Origin: Microbacterium murale
GTDB lineage: Bacteria > Actinomycetota > Actinomycetes > Actinomycetales > Microbacteriaceae
Length of the DNA: 64,000 nt
Assembly (NCBI RefSeq): GCF_014635185.1
Contig: NZ_BMCM01000005.1
Span: 240,763 to 304,762, forward strand
Reading direction: 5' to 3'
A model generated the notes under the pieces. That model was not told where the DNA came from. It did not search any database and saw only the letters and a list, made by a program, of their open reading frames with translations. Below, in pieces: positions 17,721 to 26,858 of the stretch; within the stretch, counting starts at the first letter, position 1, and each line of letters begins with the position of its first letter. A program made the translations under genes and the position numbers.

Positions 17721-20700
17721 TGGGCTGGCACAACCCTCCGCTGACGTGGAAGGAGCTCGAGCAGACCCTCAGCGGGCGCGCGCCGTCTGAGCCGGCCGAC
17801 CCTCGACCACGGCCGGATCCGGGGCCGATCAGCCGTCGACGGGTCACGTCACCTCCGCCGACGGTAGAGCCGCCCGAAGACGCTGTCCCCTACGCCGAGC
17901 TGCACGCCCACACGTCGTATTCGTTCCTCGACGGTGCCTCATCCGCCGAGGATCTGCTCGCCGAGGCGACGCGGCTCGGACTCACGGCTCTCGCGATCAC
18001 CGACCACGACGGCTTCTACGGCGCCGCCAGGTTCGCCGAGGTCGCTGATCTGATGAATACCAGGGCGCAGGCCGAAGGGCAGCGCGGAGCGCAGAACCAG
18101 CTGCAGACCGTCTTCGGCGCCGAGCTGTCGCTCGGACTCCCCGCTCCGCAGGGCGGCGTTCCCGACCCGATGGGCGAGCATCTGCTCGTCCTGGCGCGCG
18201 GGCTCGAGGGATATCACCGTCTCTCCGGAGCGATCACGAGGGCGCAGCTGCGCGGCGGCGAGAAGGGGCGCCCGGTCTACGACCTCGATGACCTGGCGGC
18301 GAGCGCGGACGGGAACTGGACGATCCTCACCGGATGCCGCAAGGGCGGCGTGCGCCAGGGGCTCGCGGCCGGCGATGCCGCGACGCCGCTGCGCCGCCTC
18401 GTCGACCTGTTCGGCGGGGACAGCATCGCCGTCGAGCTCTTCGACCACGGCGATCCGCAGGACTCGCGCCGCAACGACGCCCTCGCCGATCTCGCCGCCA
18501 CCCATCGCCTCCCCGTGGTGGCGACGAACAACGTGCACTACGCGAGCCCCGAGCGCGCGGGGCTCGCCGAGGCCATGGCCGCGGTGCGGGCGGTGCGCAG
18601 CATGGACGACCTGGACGGCTGGCTGCCCTCTCACGGCGCAGCGCATCTGCGCAGCGGCGCGGAGATGACCGCACGGTTCCAGCGCTACCCTGGCGCGATC
18701 TCACACGGACTCCTCATCGCCGAGGAGTCCGCCTTCCCGCTGCGCCGCGCCCGCCCTGATCTGCCGAGGCAAAAGGTGCCTGAAGGCCACACCCCGATGA
18801 GCTGGCTGCGCCGGCTGGTGTGGGATGCCGTACCCGCCAGGTATCCCCGCCTCGACGACGACGGGCGAGCCAGGATCGAGCGCGAACTGAACGTGATCGA
18901 GGAGAAGGACTTCCCCGGCTACTTCCTGATCGTGCACAGCATCGTCACCGAAGCGAAGCACCGCGGCATCCTGTGCCAGGGTCGCGGCTCTGCGGCGGCG
19001 AGCGCCGTCTGCTATCTGCTGGGCATCACCGCCGTCGACCCGATCCTCTACGGACTGCCGTTCGAGCGTTTCCTCGCCAGCACCCGCACGGAAGAGCCCG
19101 ACATCGATGTGGACTTCGACTCCGGGCGGCGCGAGGAGATCATCCAGTGGGTCTACGAGCAGTACGGGCGCGAACGCGCGGCGCAGGTGGCGAACGTCAT
19201 CCAGTACCGTCCGAAGAACGCCGTGCGCGACATGGCGCGGGCGCTCGGCTACTCCCCCGGCCAGCAGGATGCCTGGTCGCGTCAGGTCGACGGCTGGGGC
19301 GCCGATCTCATGCCGGTGGACGGCCATGACATCCCCGAGACGGTGCTGGAGTACGCCGGCGAGGTGCTGAAGGCACCGCGGCATCTCGGCATCCACTCCG
19401 GCGGAATGGTGCTCACCGCACGTCCGGTAGGAGAGGTCGTACCCGTCGAGCACGCTCGGATGGAGAATCGCACGGTCATCCAGTGGGACAAGGACGACGC
19501 CGCCTGGATGGGGCTGGTGAAGTTCGATCTGCTGGGGCTGGGCATGCTCGCAGCCCTGCAGAACTGCTTCGAGCTCATCGCCGCCGCCACCGGGGAGAGC
19601 TGGACGCTGGAGACCATCCCCAAGGAGGAGCCGGCGGTCTACGACATGCTTTGCCGTGCCGATTCGATCGGGGTGTTCCAGGTGGAATCGCGTGCGCAGA
19701 TCGGGCTGCTCCCCCGGCTGCAGCCCCGCTGCTTCTACGATCTCGCCATCCAGATCGCCCTCATCCGCCCCGGCCCCATCCAGGGCGGTGCCGTGCACCC
19801 GTTCGTCCGGCGCAAGATGGAGAAGGACCGCATCGATGAGGAGAATCGTCAGCGAGCAGCCCGCGGCGAGGCTCCGACGCCCCCGATGGAGATCCCCTAC
19901 CCGCATCGTGTCCTGAAGCCGGCACTGGAGCGCACCCTGGGCATCCCCATCTTCCAGGAGCAGCTCATCCAGATGGCCACGACGATCGGCGACTGCACGG
20001 CCGACGAGGCCGACACCCTCCGGCGTGCCATGGGATCCAAGCGCGGCCTGGAGCGGATCGACAGCATCCGCGACAAGCTGTACGCCGGCATGACGCGGCA
20101 CGGTCTTTCCGACGAGCAGTCCGATCGCATCTACGAGCAGATCCAGGCGTTCTCGAACTTCGGCTTCGCCGAGTCGCACTCACTGTCGTTCGCGCTGCTC
20201 GTCTACGCCAGTTCCTGGCTGAAGCTGCACTACCCCGCCGCCTTCCTCGCCGGACTCCTGCGCTCGCAGCCGATGGGCTTCTACTCGGCGTCGACACTCA
20301 CCGCCGATGCCAGACGGCACGGCGTGGAGGTGCGCCGGCCGGACCTGCACGCTTCGGCTGCCACCGACTCCCTGGAGCTCCTGACGGATTCCCCCGCGCC
20401 GACCGGCCTGGACTCCTGCCGCACGTACGAGCAGCCGGCTGCGCCTCGTTTCGACAGGGACGCACCGGATGAGTCGGAAGCGCACCGTCGTGACGGCGCC
20501 TTCGCCGTGCGTCTGGGACTGAGTGAGGTGCGCGGGATCGGCAAGCCGATGGCCGAGCGCATCGTCGCCGAACGCGATGCGAACGGTCACTATCGCGATC
20601 TGCACGATCTGGTGCGGCGCACGGATGCCACATCCGCTCAGCTGGAGGCACTGGCCACGGCGGGCGCCTTCGAGTGCCTCGGGCTGAAACGACGCGAGGC

Positions 20701-21205
20701 GATCTGGCTCGCAGGTGCCGCCGCCGAGGATCGCGCCCGCTTCCTGCCTGGCACGACCGTGTCCGTGCAGCCCCCGCTGTTCACCGACCAGACGAGCTAC
20801 GAGCAGCTGTCCGCCGATCTCTCCGCCACCGGCGTCTCCACGGACGACCACCCGATGGCGCATTTCCGCTCCGCTCTGGGCGAGCGGGGAGTGCTCACCG
20901 CCGCGCAGCTGCGCGAACACGAGGTCGGCCGGCGCATCGAGGTCGCCGGTCTCGTCACCCACCGGCAGCGTCCGGCGACGGCAGCAGGGGTCACGTTCCT
21001 CAACCTCGAGGACGAGCACGGTCTCGTCAACGTGGTCTGCTCGACCGGAGTCTGGAACCGCTATCGACGGGTCGCCAGGGACTCACCGGCGCTGATCGTA
21101 CGGGGAATGCTGGAGCGCTCCCCCGAGGGCGTCATCAACGTGCTGGCAGATGGATTCCAGGATCTGCGCACCGGTATCGAACATCGATCCCGCGACTTCC
21201 GCTGA
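17720..21205 (+). CDS. dnaE2: Error-prone DNA polymerase III alpha subunit DnaE2
   Basis: A 1161-aa C-family polymerase for mutagenic translesion synthesis. The N-terminal PHP domain (AELHAHTSYSFLDGAS, then LAITDHDGFYGAARF) is at about residues 55-110. The polymerase active site motif EEPDIDVDFDSGRREEIIQ is near 460, helix-hairpin-helix motifs near 930-980, and a C-terminal OB fold (GRRIEVAGLVTHRQRP) near 1075. The length and the lack of a beta-clamp-like C-terminal extension fit DnaE2 and not replicative DnaE1. The longer open frame upstream overlaps imuB and is not coding; the ATG at 17720 is coupled to the imuB stop. Confidence 0.95.
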   Translation: MGWHNPPLTWKELEQTLSGRAPSEPADPRPRPDPGPISRRRVTSPPPTVEPPEDAVPYAELHAHTSYSFLDGASSAEDLLAEATRLGLTALAITDHDGFYGAARFAEVADLMNTRAQAEGQRGAQNQLQTVFGAELSLGLPAPQGGVPDPMGEHLLVLARGLEGYHRLSGAITRAQLRGGEKGRPVYDLDDLAASADGNWTILTGCRKGGVRQGLAAGDAATPLRRLVDLFGGDSIAVELFDHGDPQDSRRNDALADLAATHRLPVVATNNVHYASPERAGLAEAMAAVRAVRSMDDLDGWLPSHGAAHLRSGAEMTARFQRYPGAISHGLLIAEESAFPLRRARPDLPRQKVPEGHTPMSWLRRLVWDAVPARYPRLDDDGRARIERELNVIEEKDFPGYFLIVHSIVTEAKHRGILCQGRGSAAASAVCYLLGITAVDPILYGLPFERFLASTRTEEPDIDVDFDSGRREEIIQWVYEQYGRERAAQVANVIQYRPKNAVRDMARALGYSPGQQDAWSRQVDGWGADLMPVDGHDIPETVLEYAGEVLKAPRHLGIHSGGMVLTARPVGEVVPVEHARMENRTVIQWDKDDAAWMGLVKFDLLGLGMLAALQNCFELIAAATGESWTLETIPKEEPAVYDMLCRADSIGVFQVESRAQIGLLPRLQPRCFYDLAIQIALIRPGPIQGGAVHPFVRRKMEKDRIDEENRQRAARGEAPTPPMEIPYPHRVLKPALERTLGIPIFQEQLIQMATTIGDCTADEADTLRRAMGSKRGLERIDSIRDKLYAGMTRHGLSDEQSDRIYEQIQAFSNFGFAESHSLSFALLVYASSWLKLHYPAAFLAGLLRSQPMGFYSASTLTADARRHGVEVRRPDLHASAATDSLELLTDSPAPTGLDSCRTYEQPAAPRFDRDAPDESEAHRRDGAFAVRLGLSEVRGIGKPMAERIVAERDANGHYRDLHDLVRRTDATSAQLEALATAGAFECLGLKRREAIWLAGAAAEDRARFLPGTTVSVQPPLFTDQTSYEQLSADLSATGVSTDDHPMAHFRSALGERGVLTAAQLREHEVGRRIEVAGLVTHRQRPATAAGVTFLNLEDEHGLVNVVCSTGVWNRYRRVARDSPALIVRGMLERSPEGVINVLADGFQDLRTGIEHRSRDFR

Positions 21206-21239
21206 GTCCGCGTCTCAGCGGCCCAACGACTGCGTCTGC

Positions 21240-21253
21240 TATTTTCAGAAAAT
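21240..21253. promoter_or_regulatory. AT-rich palindrome/-10 at the hydrolase-gbsR operon start
   Basis: ATTTTC-A-GAAAAT (21241-21253) is a perfect inverted repeat in an otherwise GC-rich region. TATTTT (21240-21245) could be a -10 box for a leaderless start at 21252. The GbsR-type regulator encoded second in the operon is the natural candidate to bind here. Confidence 0.45.
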
Positions 21254-22070
21254 GGTGAAATTAGATCGGATGCTGTCTCAGCCCGGCTGCGACCTGCGAT
21301 TCTCTGACAGCGGAGGAGGCGGCCACGCCGTCGTCTTCACGCACGGCGCCGGTGTCGATCATGCGATGTTCGACGCTCAGGCGCACGCAGCACGGGAGGC
21401 CGGCTTCCGCGTCATCTACGGGGATCTGCGTGGGCACGGCGCATCCGCCCTCCATGACGGACTCCGCTTCCACGCCGCAGATGCCATTGACGACCTTGTC
21501 TCGCTCGTCACGCATCTCGAGCTGGAGCGTCCGACACTGGTCGGTCATTCCCTCGGCGGCAACCTGTCGCAGACCGTCGTCAAGCGCCATCCCGATCTCG
21601 CGGGCGGACTCATCGTCATCGACTCCACTTGGAACGCCGGCCCGCTGACGAGGATGGAACGCTTCGGTCTGCGGGTGGCCGCACCGCTTCTCGCGATGAT
21701 TCCCGCCACTCGACTCCCCGATCTCATGGCGAAGGCCTCCGCGACGACCCCCGTCGGCATCGCCTACGCCCGCGACTGCTTCGCACGGATGACGAAACCG
21801 GTGTTCCTCGACGTGTGGCGCGCCACACTCTCCCTGGTCGACCCAGACCCCGGCGCGCGAACGCCCGTGCCGCTCACACTCATCCGCGGCGCGGAGGATC
21901 GCACGGGGAACATCCGCACGGCGATGCCGCGATGGGCGAGGACCGAGAGCATCGCTGAGCACGTCATCCCCGCGGCCGGCCACATCTCACCGCTGGATGC
22001 GCCGGATGAGGTCACCGCCGTGCTCCTGCAGGCTCTCGCCGCCCAGCAGAGGAGTGCAGAACATGGATGA
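21252..22070 (+). CDS. Alpha/beta hydrolase
   Basis: A 272-aa alpha/beta-hydrolase fold protein. The oxyanion-hole region FTHGAGVDHAMF is followed by the nucleophile elbow GHSLGG (Ser near residue 102), a late acid near DRTGN and the catalytic His in AAGHISPLD. It resembles esterase/C-C hydrolase-type enzymes; substrate unknown. The start at 21252 is uncertain: a second ATG at 21270 would also give a complete fold. It overlaps the downstream regulator gene by 8 nt. Confidence 0.82.
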   Translation: MVKLDRMLSQPGCDLRFSDSGGGGHAVVFTHGAGVDHAMFDAQAHAAREAGFRVIYGDLRGHGASALHDGLRFHAADAIDDLVSLVTHLELERPTLVGHSLGGNLSQTVVKRHPDLAGGLIVIDSTWNAGPLTRMERFGLRVAAPLLAMIPATRLPDLMAKASATTPVGIAYARDCFARMTKPVFLDVWRATLSLVDPDPGARTPVPLTLIRGAEDRTGNIRTAMPRWARTESIAEHVIPAAGHISPLDAPDEVTAVLLQALAAQQRSAEHG

Positions 22071-22494
22071 CGAACGCCGGAGATTCATCGACATGGTGGG
22101 AGATCTCCTCTCGTCCTGGAATCTCTCCCGCGCCACCGGCCGCGTGTACGGCTATCTGCTCGTGTGCGCGGAGCCGGCGTCGTCGGAGCAGATTCGGGCC
22201 GCATTGTCGCTGAGCACCGGTGCGGTGAGTGCGTCCATCCGCGAACTCGCCTCGTGGGGACTCGCGCGGACCATCCCGCAATCGGGCAGCAGGCGGCTCC
22301 TCGTCGAAGCTTCGGGCGGGTTCGAACAACTGCTCGCCGCAAGTCACGAGCGGGCGCGCGCGTTCGTGCGCACTCTGCGCGCCGGCGAGGACGTGGTCGA
22401 GGGCGATCACGCCGTCGCGCGCCTGCGCGATGTCACCGATCTCTTCGAGGCGTACGTCGACTCAGGAGATCGGATGCTGCGCGAGCGCACCTGA
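22063..22494 (+). CDS. GbsR/MarR-family transcriptional regulator
   Basis: A 143-aa winged-helix regulator. ERRRFIDMVGDLLSSWNLSR at the N-terminus, then [27 protein letters not shown] (recognition region near residues 45-70), match the GbsR subgroup of MarR proteins. It overlaps the hydrolase gene by 8 nt and probably represses this operon by binding the palindrome at its start. Confidence 0.85.
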   Translation: MDDERRRFIDMVGDLLSSWNLSRATGRVYGYLLVCAEPASSEQIRAALSLSTGAVSASIRELASWGLARTIPQSGSRRLLVEASGGFEQLLAASHERARAFVRTLRAGEDVVEGDHAVARLRDVTDLFEAYVDSGDRMLRERT

Positions 22495-22533
22495 GCGTCG
22501 CCGGCGTCCGTGGCCACCAGAAGCCGTGGTGGC

Positions 22534-22914
22534 TCACCAGAAGCGCGGCGGCTCCGGTTCAGGGACGGTGTCGCCTCCACCCCAGCGGAGCGCCTCGACG
22601 CTCGCGGCGCCGGCGGCAGCATCCGCCCCGCGCAACGCGACGTCGGCCTCCGCCGAGCCGGGTCCGGTCGGGTCGACGAGAAGCATCGTCTTCACCCCGA
22701 CCCTCGACCGAGCGATCACGCATTCGATGACCCTGCCGGTCCAGGTCGAGGCATCCGATGTCGGGTGCCCTTCCTGTCGGTAGCGCACTCGGGTCTCCAG
22801 ATCGGTCAACTCGACCACCGCGCGCGACCCGCTGTCGTCGACCCGCTCGACCACCTCGATGCGATGCCCGTGGGGAATCGGTGCCGCCACCGCGATCGTG
22901 ATCGTCCTGTCCAT
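22534..22914 (-). CDS. Hypothetical protein
   Basis: A 126-aa protein with no family that I recognise. It is rich in beta-strand-like segments (TITIAVAAPIP, RIEVVERVDDSGSRAVVEL, RVIECVIARSRVGVKTMLLVD) and contains no signal peptide, transmembrane helix or cysteine cluster. Convergent with the gbsR-like gene, it stands alone, and its GC-rich codon use looks genuine. Confidence 0.55.
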   Translation of the reverse strand: MDRTITIAVAAPIPHGHRIEVVERVDDSGSRAVVELTDLETRVRYRQEGHPTSDASTWTGRVIECVIARSRVGVKTMLLVDPTGPGSAEADVALRGADAAAGAASVEALRWGGGDTVPEPEPPRFW

Positions 22915-23038
22915 GGCTCCAGCCTATGAACTTCCGGCCGGTGGGCAAGAGCAATATCACGCATGCCATTCCTTCCAGACGATGAACATCCCGTGACTCA
23001 GCGGAGATCCTCAGGCACCGCCTCCTAGCCTGGAGAGC

Positions 23039-23683
23039 ATGGATGCCGGAGCCGAGAACCTGAACGCGATCGCCGCATGGGCGGTCACCCTCATGGAGAC
23101 TCTCGGTGGTCTCGGCGCAGGGCTCGCCATCGCCCTCGAGAATCTGTTCCCGCCGCTGCCGAGCGAGGTGATTCTGCCGCTCGCGGGTTTCGCCGCAGCG
23201 CAGGGCACACTGGGTCTCGTCGAGGTGCTGATCTGGACCACGGCGGGTTCGGTCGTCGGCGCGCTCGCCCTGTACGGCATCGGCGCATGGCTCGGCCGGC
23301 GTCGCATGTACGCGATCGTCGAGCGGATGCCGCTGATCAAGACAGCGGATGTCGAACGCACGGAGGCGTGGTTCGGTCGACACGGATCGAAGGCCGTCTT
23401 CTTCGGCCGCATGATCCCGATCTTCCGCAGCCTGATCTCGATACCTGCGGGCATCGAGCGGATGCCGTTGCTGCGGTTCACGCTGCTCACGACCGCGGGC
23501 AGCGCGATCTGGAACACGATCTTCGTCCTCGCCGGATACTTCCTCGGCGCGAACTGGCACATCGTCGAGGACTACGCCGGCGTGTTCCAGAAGGTCGTCA
23601 TCGCCGTCGTCGTGGTGGCTGTCGCGGTGTGGATCACCATGCGGGTCCGGCAGTTGCGACGGAACAGGCTCGCTGTCGACTGA
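23039..23683 (+). CDS. DedA/SNARE-associated family membrane protein
   Basis: A 214-aa integral membrane protein. Family marks include ENLFPPLPSEVILPLAGFAAAQG near residue 35 (the conserved E and P residues of the re-entrant loop) and FFGRMIPIFRSLISIPAGIERMP near 125 (the FxGRxxPxxRxxxxxxAG motif). DedA proteins are linked to phospholipid or undecaprenyl-phosphate flipping. Monocistronic. Confidence 0.9.
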   Translation: MDAGAENLNAIAAWAVTLMETLGGLGAGLAIALENLFPPLPSEVILPLAGFAAAQGTLGLVEVLIWTTAGSVVGALALYGIGAWLGRRRMYAIVERMPLIKTADVERTEAWFGRHGSKAVFFGRMIPIFRSLISIPAGIERMPLLRFTLLTTAGSAIWNTIFVLAGYFLGANWHIVEDYAGVFQKVVIAVVVVAVAVWITMRVRQLRRNRLAVD

Positions 23684-23710
23684 CGCGCCGCGGCGGCTTA
23701 GGCTTCCTCC

Positions 23711-23923
23711 ATGAGACGCCTCGGCGTGGAATCTTCAGCCATCCGGTCGGTCGGATACGACGCCGGCCTTGCCACCCTGGAGATCGAGTTCACCAGCGGC
23801 GACGTCTACCGCTATCACGCGGTACCTCCGTCAGTGCACCGCGCGCTGATGGATGCCGAGAGCAAGGGCCGCTATTTCGTGGCGCACATTCGTGACGTGT
23901 ACCCGACCGTCCGTGTGGCGTGA
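23711..23923 (+). CDS. KTSC-domain protein
   Basis: A 70-aa single-domain protein. SSAIRSVGYDAGLATLEIEFTSG, then YRYHAVPPSVHRALMDAESKG and YFVAHIRDVY, match the KTSC family, in which the motif lysine-Thr-Ser-Cys is often degenerate (here near IRD). These occur alone or fused to lysyl-tRNA synthetase-like domains, possibly in nucleic-acid binding. TAGGCT 6 nt before the ATG suggests a leaderless transcript. Confidence 0.78.
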   Translation: MRRLGVESSAIRSVGYDAGLATLEIEFTSGDVYRYHAVPPSVHRALMDAESKGRYFVAHIRDVYPTVRVA

Positions 23924-23936
23924 GGCCCCGAGGCGT

Positions 23937-24269
23937 TCACGCGTCCTCCGGCGCGAGATCGCCCTCACCTTCGTCACCCAGGTCGGCGATCACAGGGTCT
24001 TCGCCCTGAGACTCCGGTTGCGAGTTCGACCCGTGCAGGTCTTCCGCGGGGATCTCGTCATCCGCCGCAGAGATCTCGTCGGGATCGCGCCCGGTCGCCG
24101 TCGCCATGTCAACGTCTTCCGACGCGCCTTCGTCGAGGGCCTCGGTCCGGTCCCATTCGGCCTGAGCCGGGTCGTCTGCGGAATCTTCCGGTGCCGTGGC
24201 GTCGCGATCGCGCAGCGGCTGCATGTTGTCAGGATCGTCGGTGGATCCCCCGTTCGGTGTCGATGGCAT
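23937..24269 (-). CDS. Small acidic, probably disordered hypothetical protein
   Basis: A 110-aa protein, almost entirely Asp/Glu/Ala/Pro/Ser with no hydrophobic core or known domain. AAGGAG lies 5 nt before its ATG, which supports real translation. Comparable short acidic proteins are common downstream of housekeeping genes in Microbacteriaceae; no role can be assigned. Confidence 0.6.
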   Translation of the reverse strand: MPSTPNGGSTDDPDNMQPLRDRDATAPEDSADDPAQAEWDRTEALDEGASEDVDMATATGRDPDEISAADDEIPAEDLHGSNSQPESQGEDPVIADLGDEGEGDLAPEDA

Positions 24270-24438
24270 GTCAACTCCTTCATCCGGGAAGCAAGCGATG
24301 CGCCGATCCCGCTGCGATCAGTCTCCCCGCCCCGGCGAGAGGCGCTCAAGGGGTTGAAGATGTGGGGACCGAGAGTTACAGTCGCGCCCCCAGCCTCCGG
24401 GAGAGGGGGCCTCGCATCGAGGGCCGTACGATGACAAC

Positions 24439-25137
24439 GTGGAGAGCGATGCGCGCAGAATCCGGACCGTCGGCATCATCGGCGCCGGTCGCCTCGGTAC
24501 TGTACTCGCCCGGCTCGCGGCATCCGCCGGCTATCACGTCATCGTCGCAGGCTCCGGCGCTCCCGCTCTCATCGCTCCGGCGATGAGAGCGATCGGCGCG
24601 ACCGCAGGGACGATCCCTATGGTCGCCGCCGAGGCGGATGCCGTGATCCTGGCACTGCCTCTCGGCCGGTATCGGATGCTGCCGGCGGAGCCGCTGGACG
24701 GGACCCTGGTGATAGACGCCATGAACTACTGGTGGGGCTCCGACGGCATCCGCGACGATCTGAATGATCCGCGCACGTCGACCAGCGAACTCGTACAGAC
24801 GCACCTCGCCGGCGCGCACGTCGTCAAGGCACTGAGCCACATGGGCTACCAGGACCTCGAAGATGAAGCGCGCCCTGCCGGGAGCGCCGGCCGCAAGGCG
24901 ATCGCGATCGCAGGCGACGATGCGGCGGATGTCTCGCTCGTCGCGGCTCTCGTGAACGACCTCGGGTTCGACCCGGTGATGGCCGGGCCGCTTTCGGCGG
25001 GCATCATGCTGGAACCAGGGGCCGAAGCGTTCGGAGCCGACGTCGACGAAACGCAACTGCGGGAGATGCTCGAACGCTTCCCGACCTCGCAGCGCGGCAT
25101 CATCGTCGCGCGAGCGCGCGGCGAGCTGCCACTCTGA
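24439..25137 (+). CDS. NADPH-dependent F420 reductase-like oxidoreductase
   Basis: A 232-aa Rossmann protein of the COG2085 (predicted dinucleotide-binding) family. The N-terminal VGIIGAGRLGTVLARLAASAG nucleotide motif is followed by AVILALPLGRYRML, VIDAMNYWW and KALSHMGYQDLED, the layout of F420-dependent NADP reductases. Without an F420-specific marker the cofactor is uncertain. The start is GTG at 24439, with TACGAT 6 nt upstream as a leaderless -10. Confidence 0.8.
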   Translation: MESDARRIRTVGIIGAGRLGTVLARLAASAGYHVIVAGSGAPALIAPAMRAIGATAGTIPMVAAEADAVILALPLGRYRMLPAEPLDGTLVIDAMNYWWGSDGIRDDLNDPRTSTSELVQTHLAGAHVVKALSHMGYQDLEDEARPAGSAGRKAIAIAGDDAADVSLVAALVNDLGFDPVMAGPLSAGIMLEPGAEAFGADVDETQLREMLERFPTSQRGIIVARARGELPL

Positions 25138-25142
25138 CCTGT

Positions 25143-26015
25143 TCAGCCGGCGTCCGGTGAACGCAGCAGGATGCGCCCGTCGTCCACGCTGACGGCCCAG
25201 ATCGGCTCCGGCACACTCGCGGGTCCGCGTTCGATGCCACCGTCCTCGAGACGGAAACGACTGCCGTGCCACGGGCACGTGACGCAGCCGTCCGCATCCA
25301 CAGTTCCTTCATCCAGCGGACCGCCCGCGTGGGTGCACACCGCAGAGATCGCGCGCAGCCGGCCTGCCTGTCGAGTGAGCAGCACCGGCACACCATCGAC
25401 GACGACCCGCGTGAGAGTGCCGTCGAGGATCTCGCTGTCGGAGGCGACGTCCGTCCAGGATGACTTCTGCCTCTGGAACGCCGTGCGATTGACGCCGATG
25501 CCGCGCACGAAGGACAGATGACCGCCGAGATACGCCGAGGACAGCGTGAAACCGAGACCGAGTGCACTGAGGACGATGCCCACGCGGCGGTGACCGCTGC
25601 GACGGGCGAGCCACGATCCCGCCTGCAGCGTCGAGGCGGACGCATTCATGAGCGCGTGGACGAACCCGACCCGCTTGTCGGCGCCCCGGGTGCTCGACCA
25701 GTCCGATGCGCCGGACACCGCTGCCGGGGCGGAGACGATGATGCCGAGTCCGACGAGGCGTCGTGCGGCGTCGGCACTCTGTTCCCCACCTGTGAGGTCG
25801 AGTGCGACGGCGGCTCCCCACGCGCCGATCGGAAGGTCGGTCAGAACGGGGTGCAGTTGGTGGCCGAGCCACGACCCCGACAGCGCGTTCTTGATCCACG
25901 TGGGATGCGTCACGGCATCCACCCAGCCGCTGACGGTGTTCGCCGAAGCGTCCAGCGACTTCGTCCGACCGATACTGCGGATGACTGAGTTCGTCAGGCT
26001 TGTCGAATCGCTCAT
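25143..26015 (-). CDS. DUF2231 membrane domain fused to Rieske [2Fe-2S] domain
   Basis: A 290-aa protein. The N-terminal half has the DUF2231 pattern (HPVLTDLPIGAWGAAVALDLTG) and four membrane helices. The C-terminal half is a Rieske ferredoxin-like domain with CTHAGGPLD and CPWHGSRF providing the two Cys and two His ligands. This fusion is common in actinobacteria and probably carries electrons at the membrane face. I start at ATG 26015 because GAGGAG lies 8 nt upstream; an in-frame GTG at 26024 is an alternative. Confidence 0.85.
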   Translation of the reverse strand: MSDSTSLTNSVIRSIGRTKSLDASANTVSGWVDAVTHPTWIKNALSGSWLGHQLHPVLTDLPIGAWGAAVALDLTGGEQSADAARRLVGLGIIVSAPAAVSGASDWSSTRGADKRVGFVHALMNASASTLQAGSWLARRSGHRRVGIVLSALGLGFTLSSAYLGGHLSFVRGIGVNRTAFQRQKSSWTDVASDSEILDGTLTRVVVDGVPVLLTRQAGRLRAISAVCTHAGGPLDEGTVDADGCVTCPWHGSRFRLEDGGIERGPASVPEPIWAVSVDDGRILLRSPDAG

Positions 26016-26063
26016 CGGTGCCACTCCTCACGACCATGGCGGCGCTCTGCCGGTCGTTTCTGT

Positions 26064-26744
26064 CTACTCCGGGGATGCACCCGGGTCAACGGCTTGAAGT
26101 TGTGCTCGGGGCACGTGGGATACGGGTGGCACATTGATTCCGAGGATGCGCGCGCGTCCCGGCCAGCCCGACTCGCCCTTGTAGGGGAAGTCGAGCTCGA
26201 GCAACGCCGAGTTGTCGAGCGCGGGGAAGATGTCGCGATACCAGTCCGGGTCGAGTCCGACCAGCTCGCAGAGCAGGAGGCGCATCAACGTGGCGTGCCC
26301 GACCACGAGCACTCGGCCGTCGGGGAACTCGGCTGCGAGTTCATCGAGTACCGGCATGGCACGTGCGATACCGGCACGTCCGGCTTCTCCGCCAGGGAAC
26401 GGATGCTGCGCCGGCTGCCGCTCGAACCCGGCCCAGTCTTCGGGAAATGCCGCCGCGAGTTCTGCCGGCGACATGCCCTCGCCACGTCCGAAGTCGATCT
26501 CCACCAGACGCGGGTCGATGCGCAGCGGCAGTCCTGACGCTTCTGCGGCGGGTTCCGCCGTCAGCCGAGCCCGGCTCAGAGGCGAGGCGATTATCGCGGC
26601 AAGGCCTGCGGTGCTCGCCCACGTCGCGAGCCCGGCCGCCTGCGCGATCGCGTCGGGCACGAGAGCCACGTCGGACGAGCCTGCGTAACGATGCTCGGCA
26701 TGCCACTCGGTCTCGCCATGTCGGGCGAAGTACAGCGTCGTCAT
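26064..26744 (-). CDS. Histidine phosphatase (phosphoglycerate mutase-like)
   Basis: A 226-aa histidine phosphatase superfamily member. The catalytic RHGET is in LYFARHGETEWHAEHRYAGSS at the N-terminus; the second His lies in VLVVGHATLMRLLLCELVG near residue 160. It resembles the CobC/GpmB-like broad-specificity phosphatases. GGAG just before the ATG at 26744 sets the start. It is separate from the divergent serine hydrolase gene. Confidence 0.85.
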   Translation of the reverse strand: MTTLYFARHGETEWHAEHRYAGSSDVALVPDAIAQAAGLATWASTAGLAAIIASPLSRARLTAEPAAEASGLPLRIDPRLVEIDFGRGEGMSPAELAAAFPEDWAGFERQPAQHPFPGGEAGRAGIARAMPVLDELAAEFPDGRVLVVGHATLMRLLLCELVGLDPDWYRDIFPALDNSALLELDFPYKGESGWPGRARILGINVPPVSHVPRAQLQAVDPGASPE

Positions 26745-26858
26745 ATGCGCTCCGATCGGTTTCTCCGATCGTAGGTGCAAGGCTCTGACTCCGGGCGCGC
26801 ATGCCCACGTGAGGCAGGGCTATTCTTGGCCGCACGCCGTCCGATCAAGGAGCACTCC

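Noticed and set aside
18701-20179. 492-codon open frame on the minus strand inside dnaE2
   Set aside because: The complementary dnaE2 carries all catalytic motifs; this frame has none.
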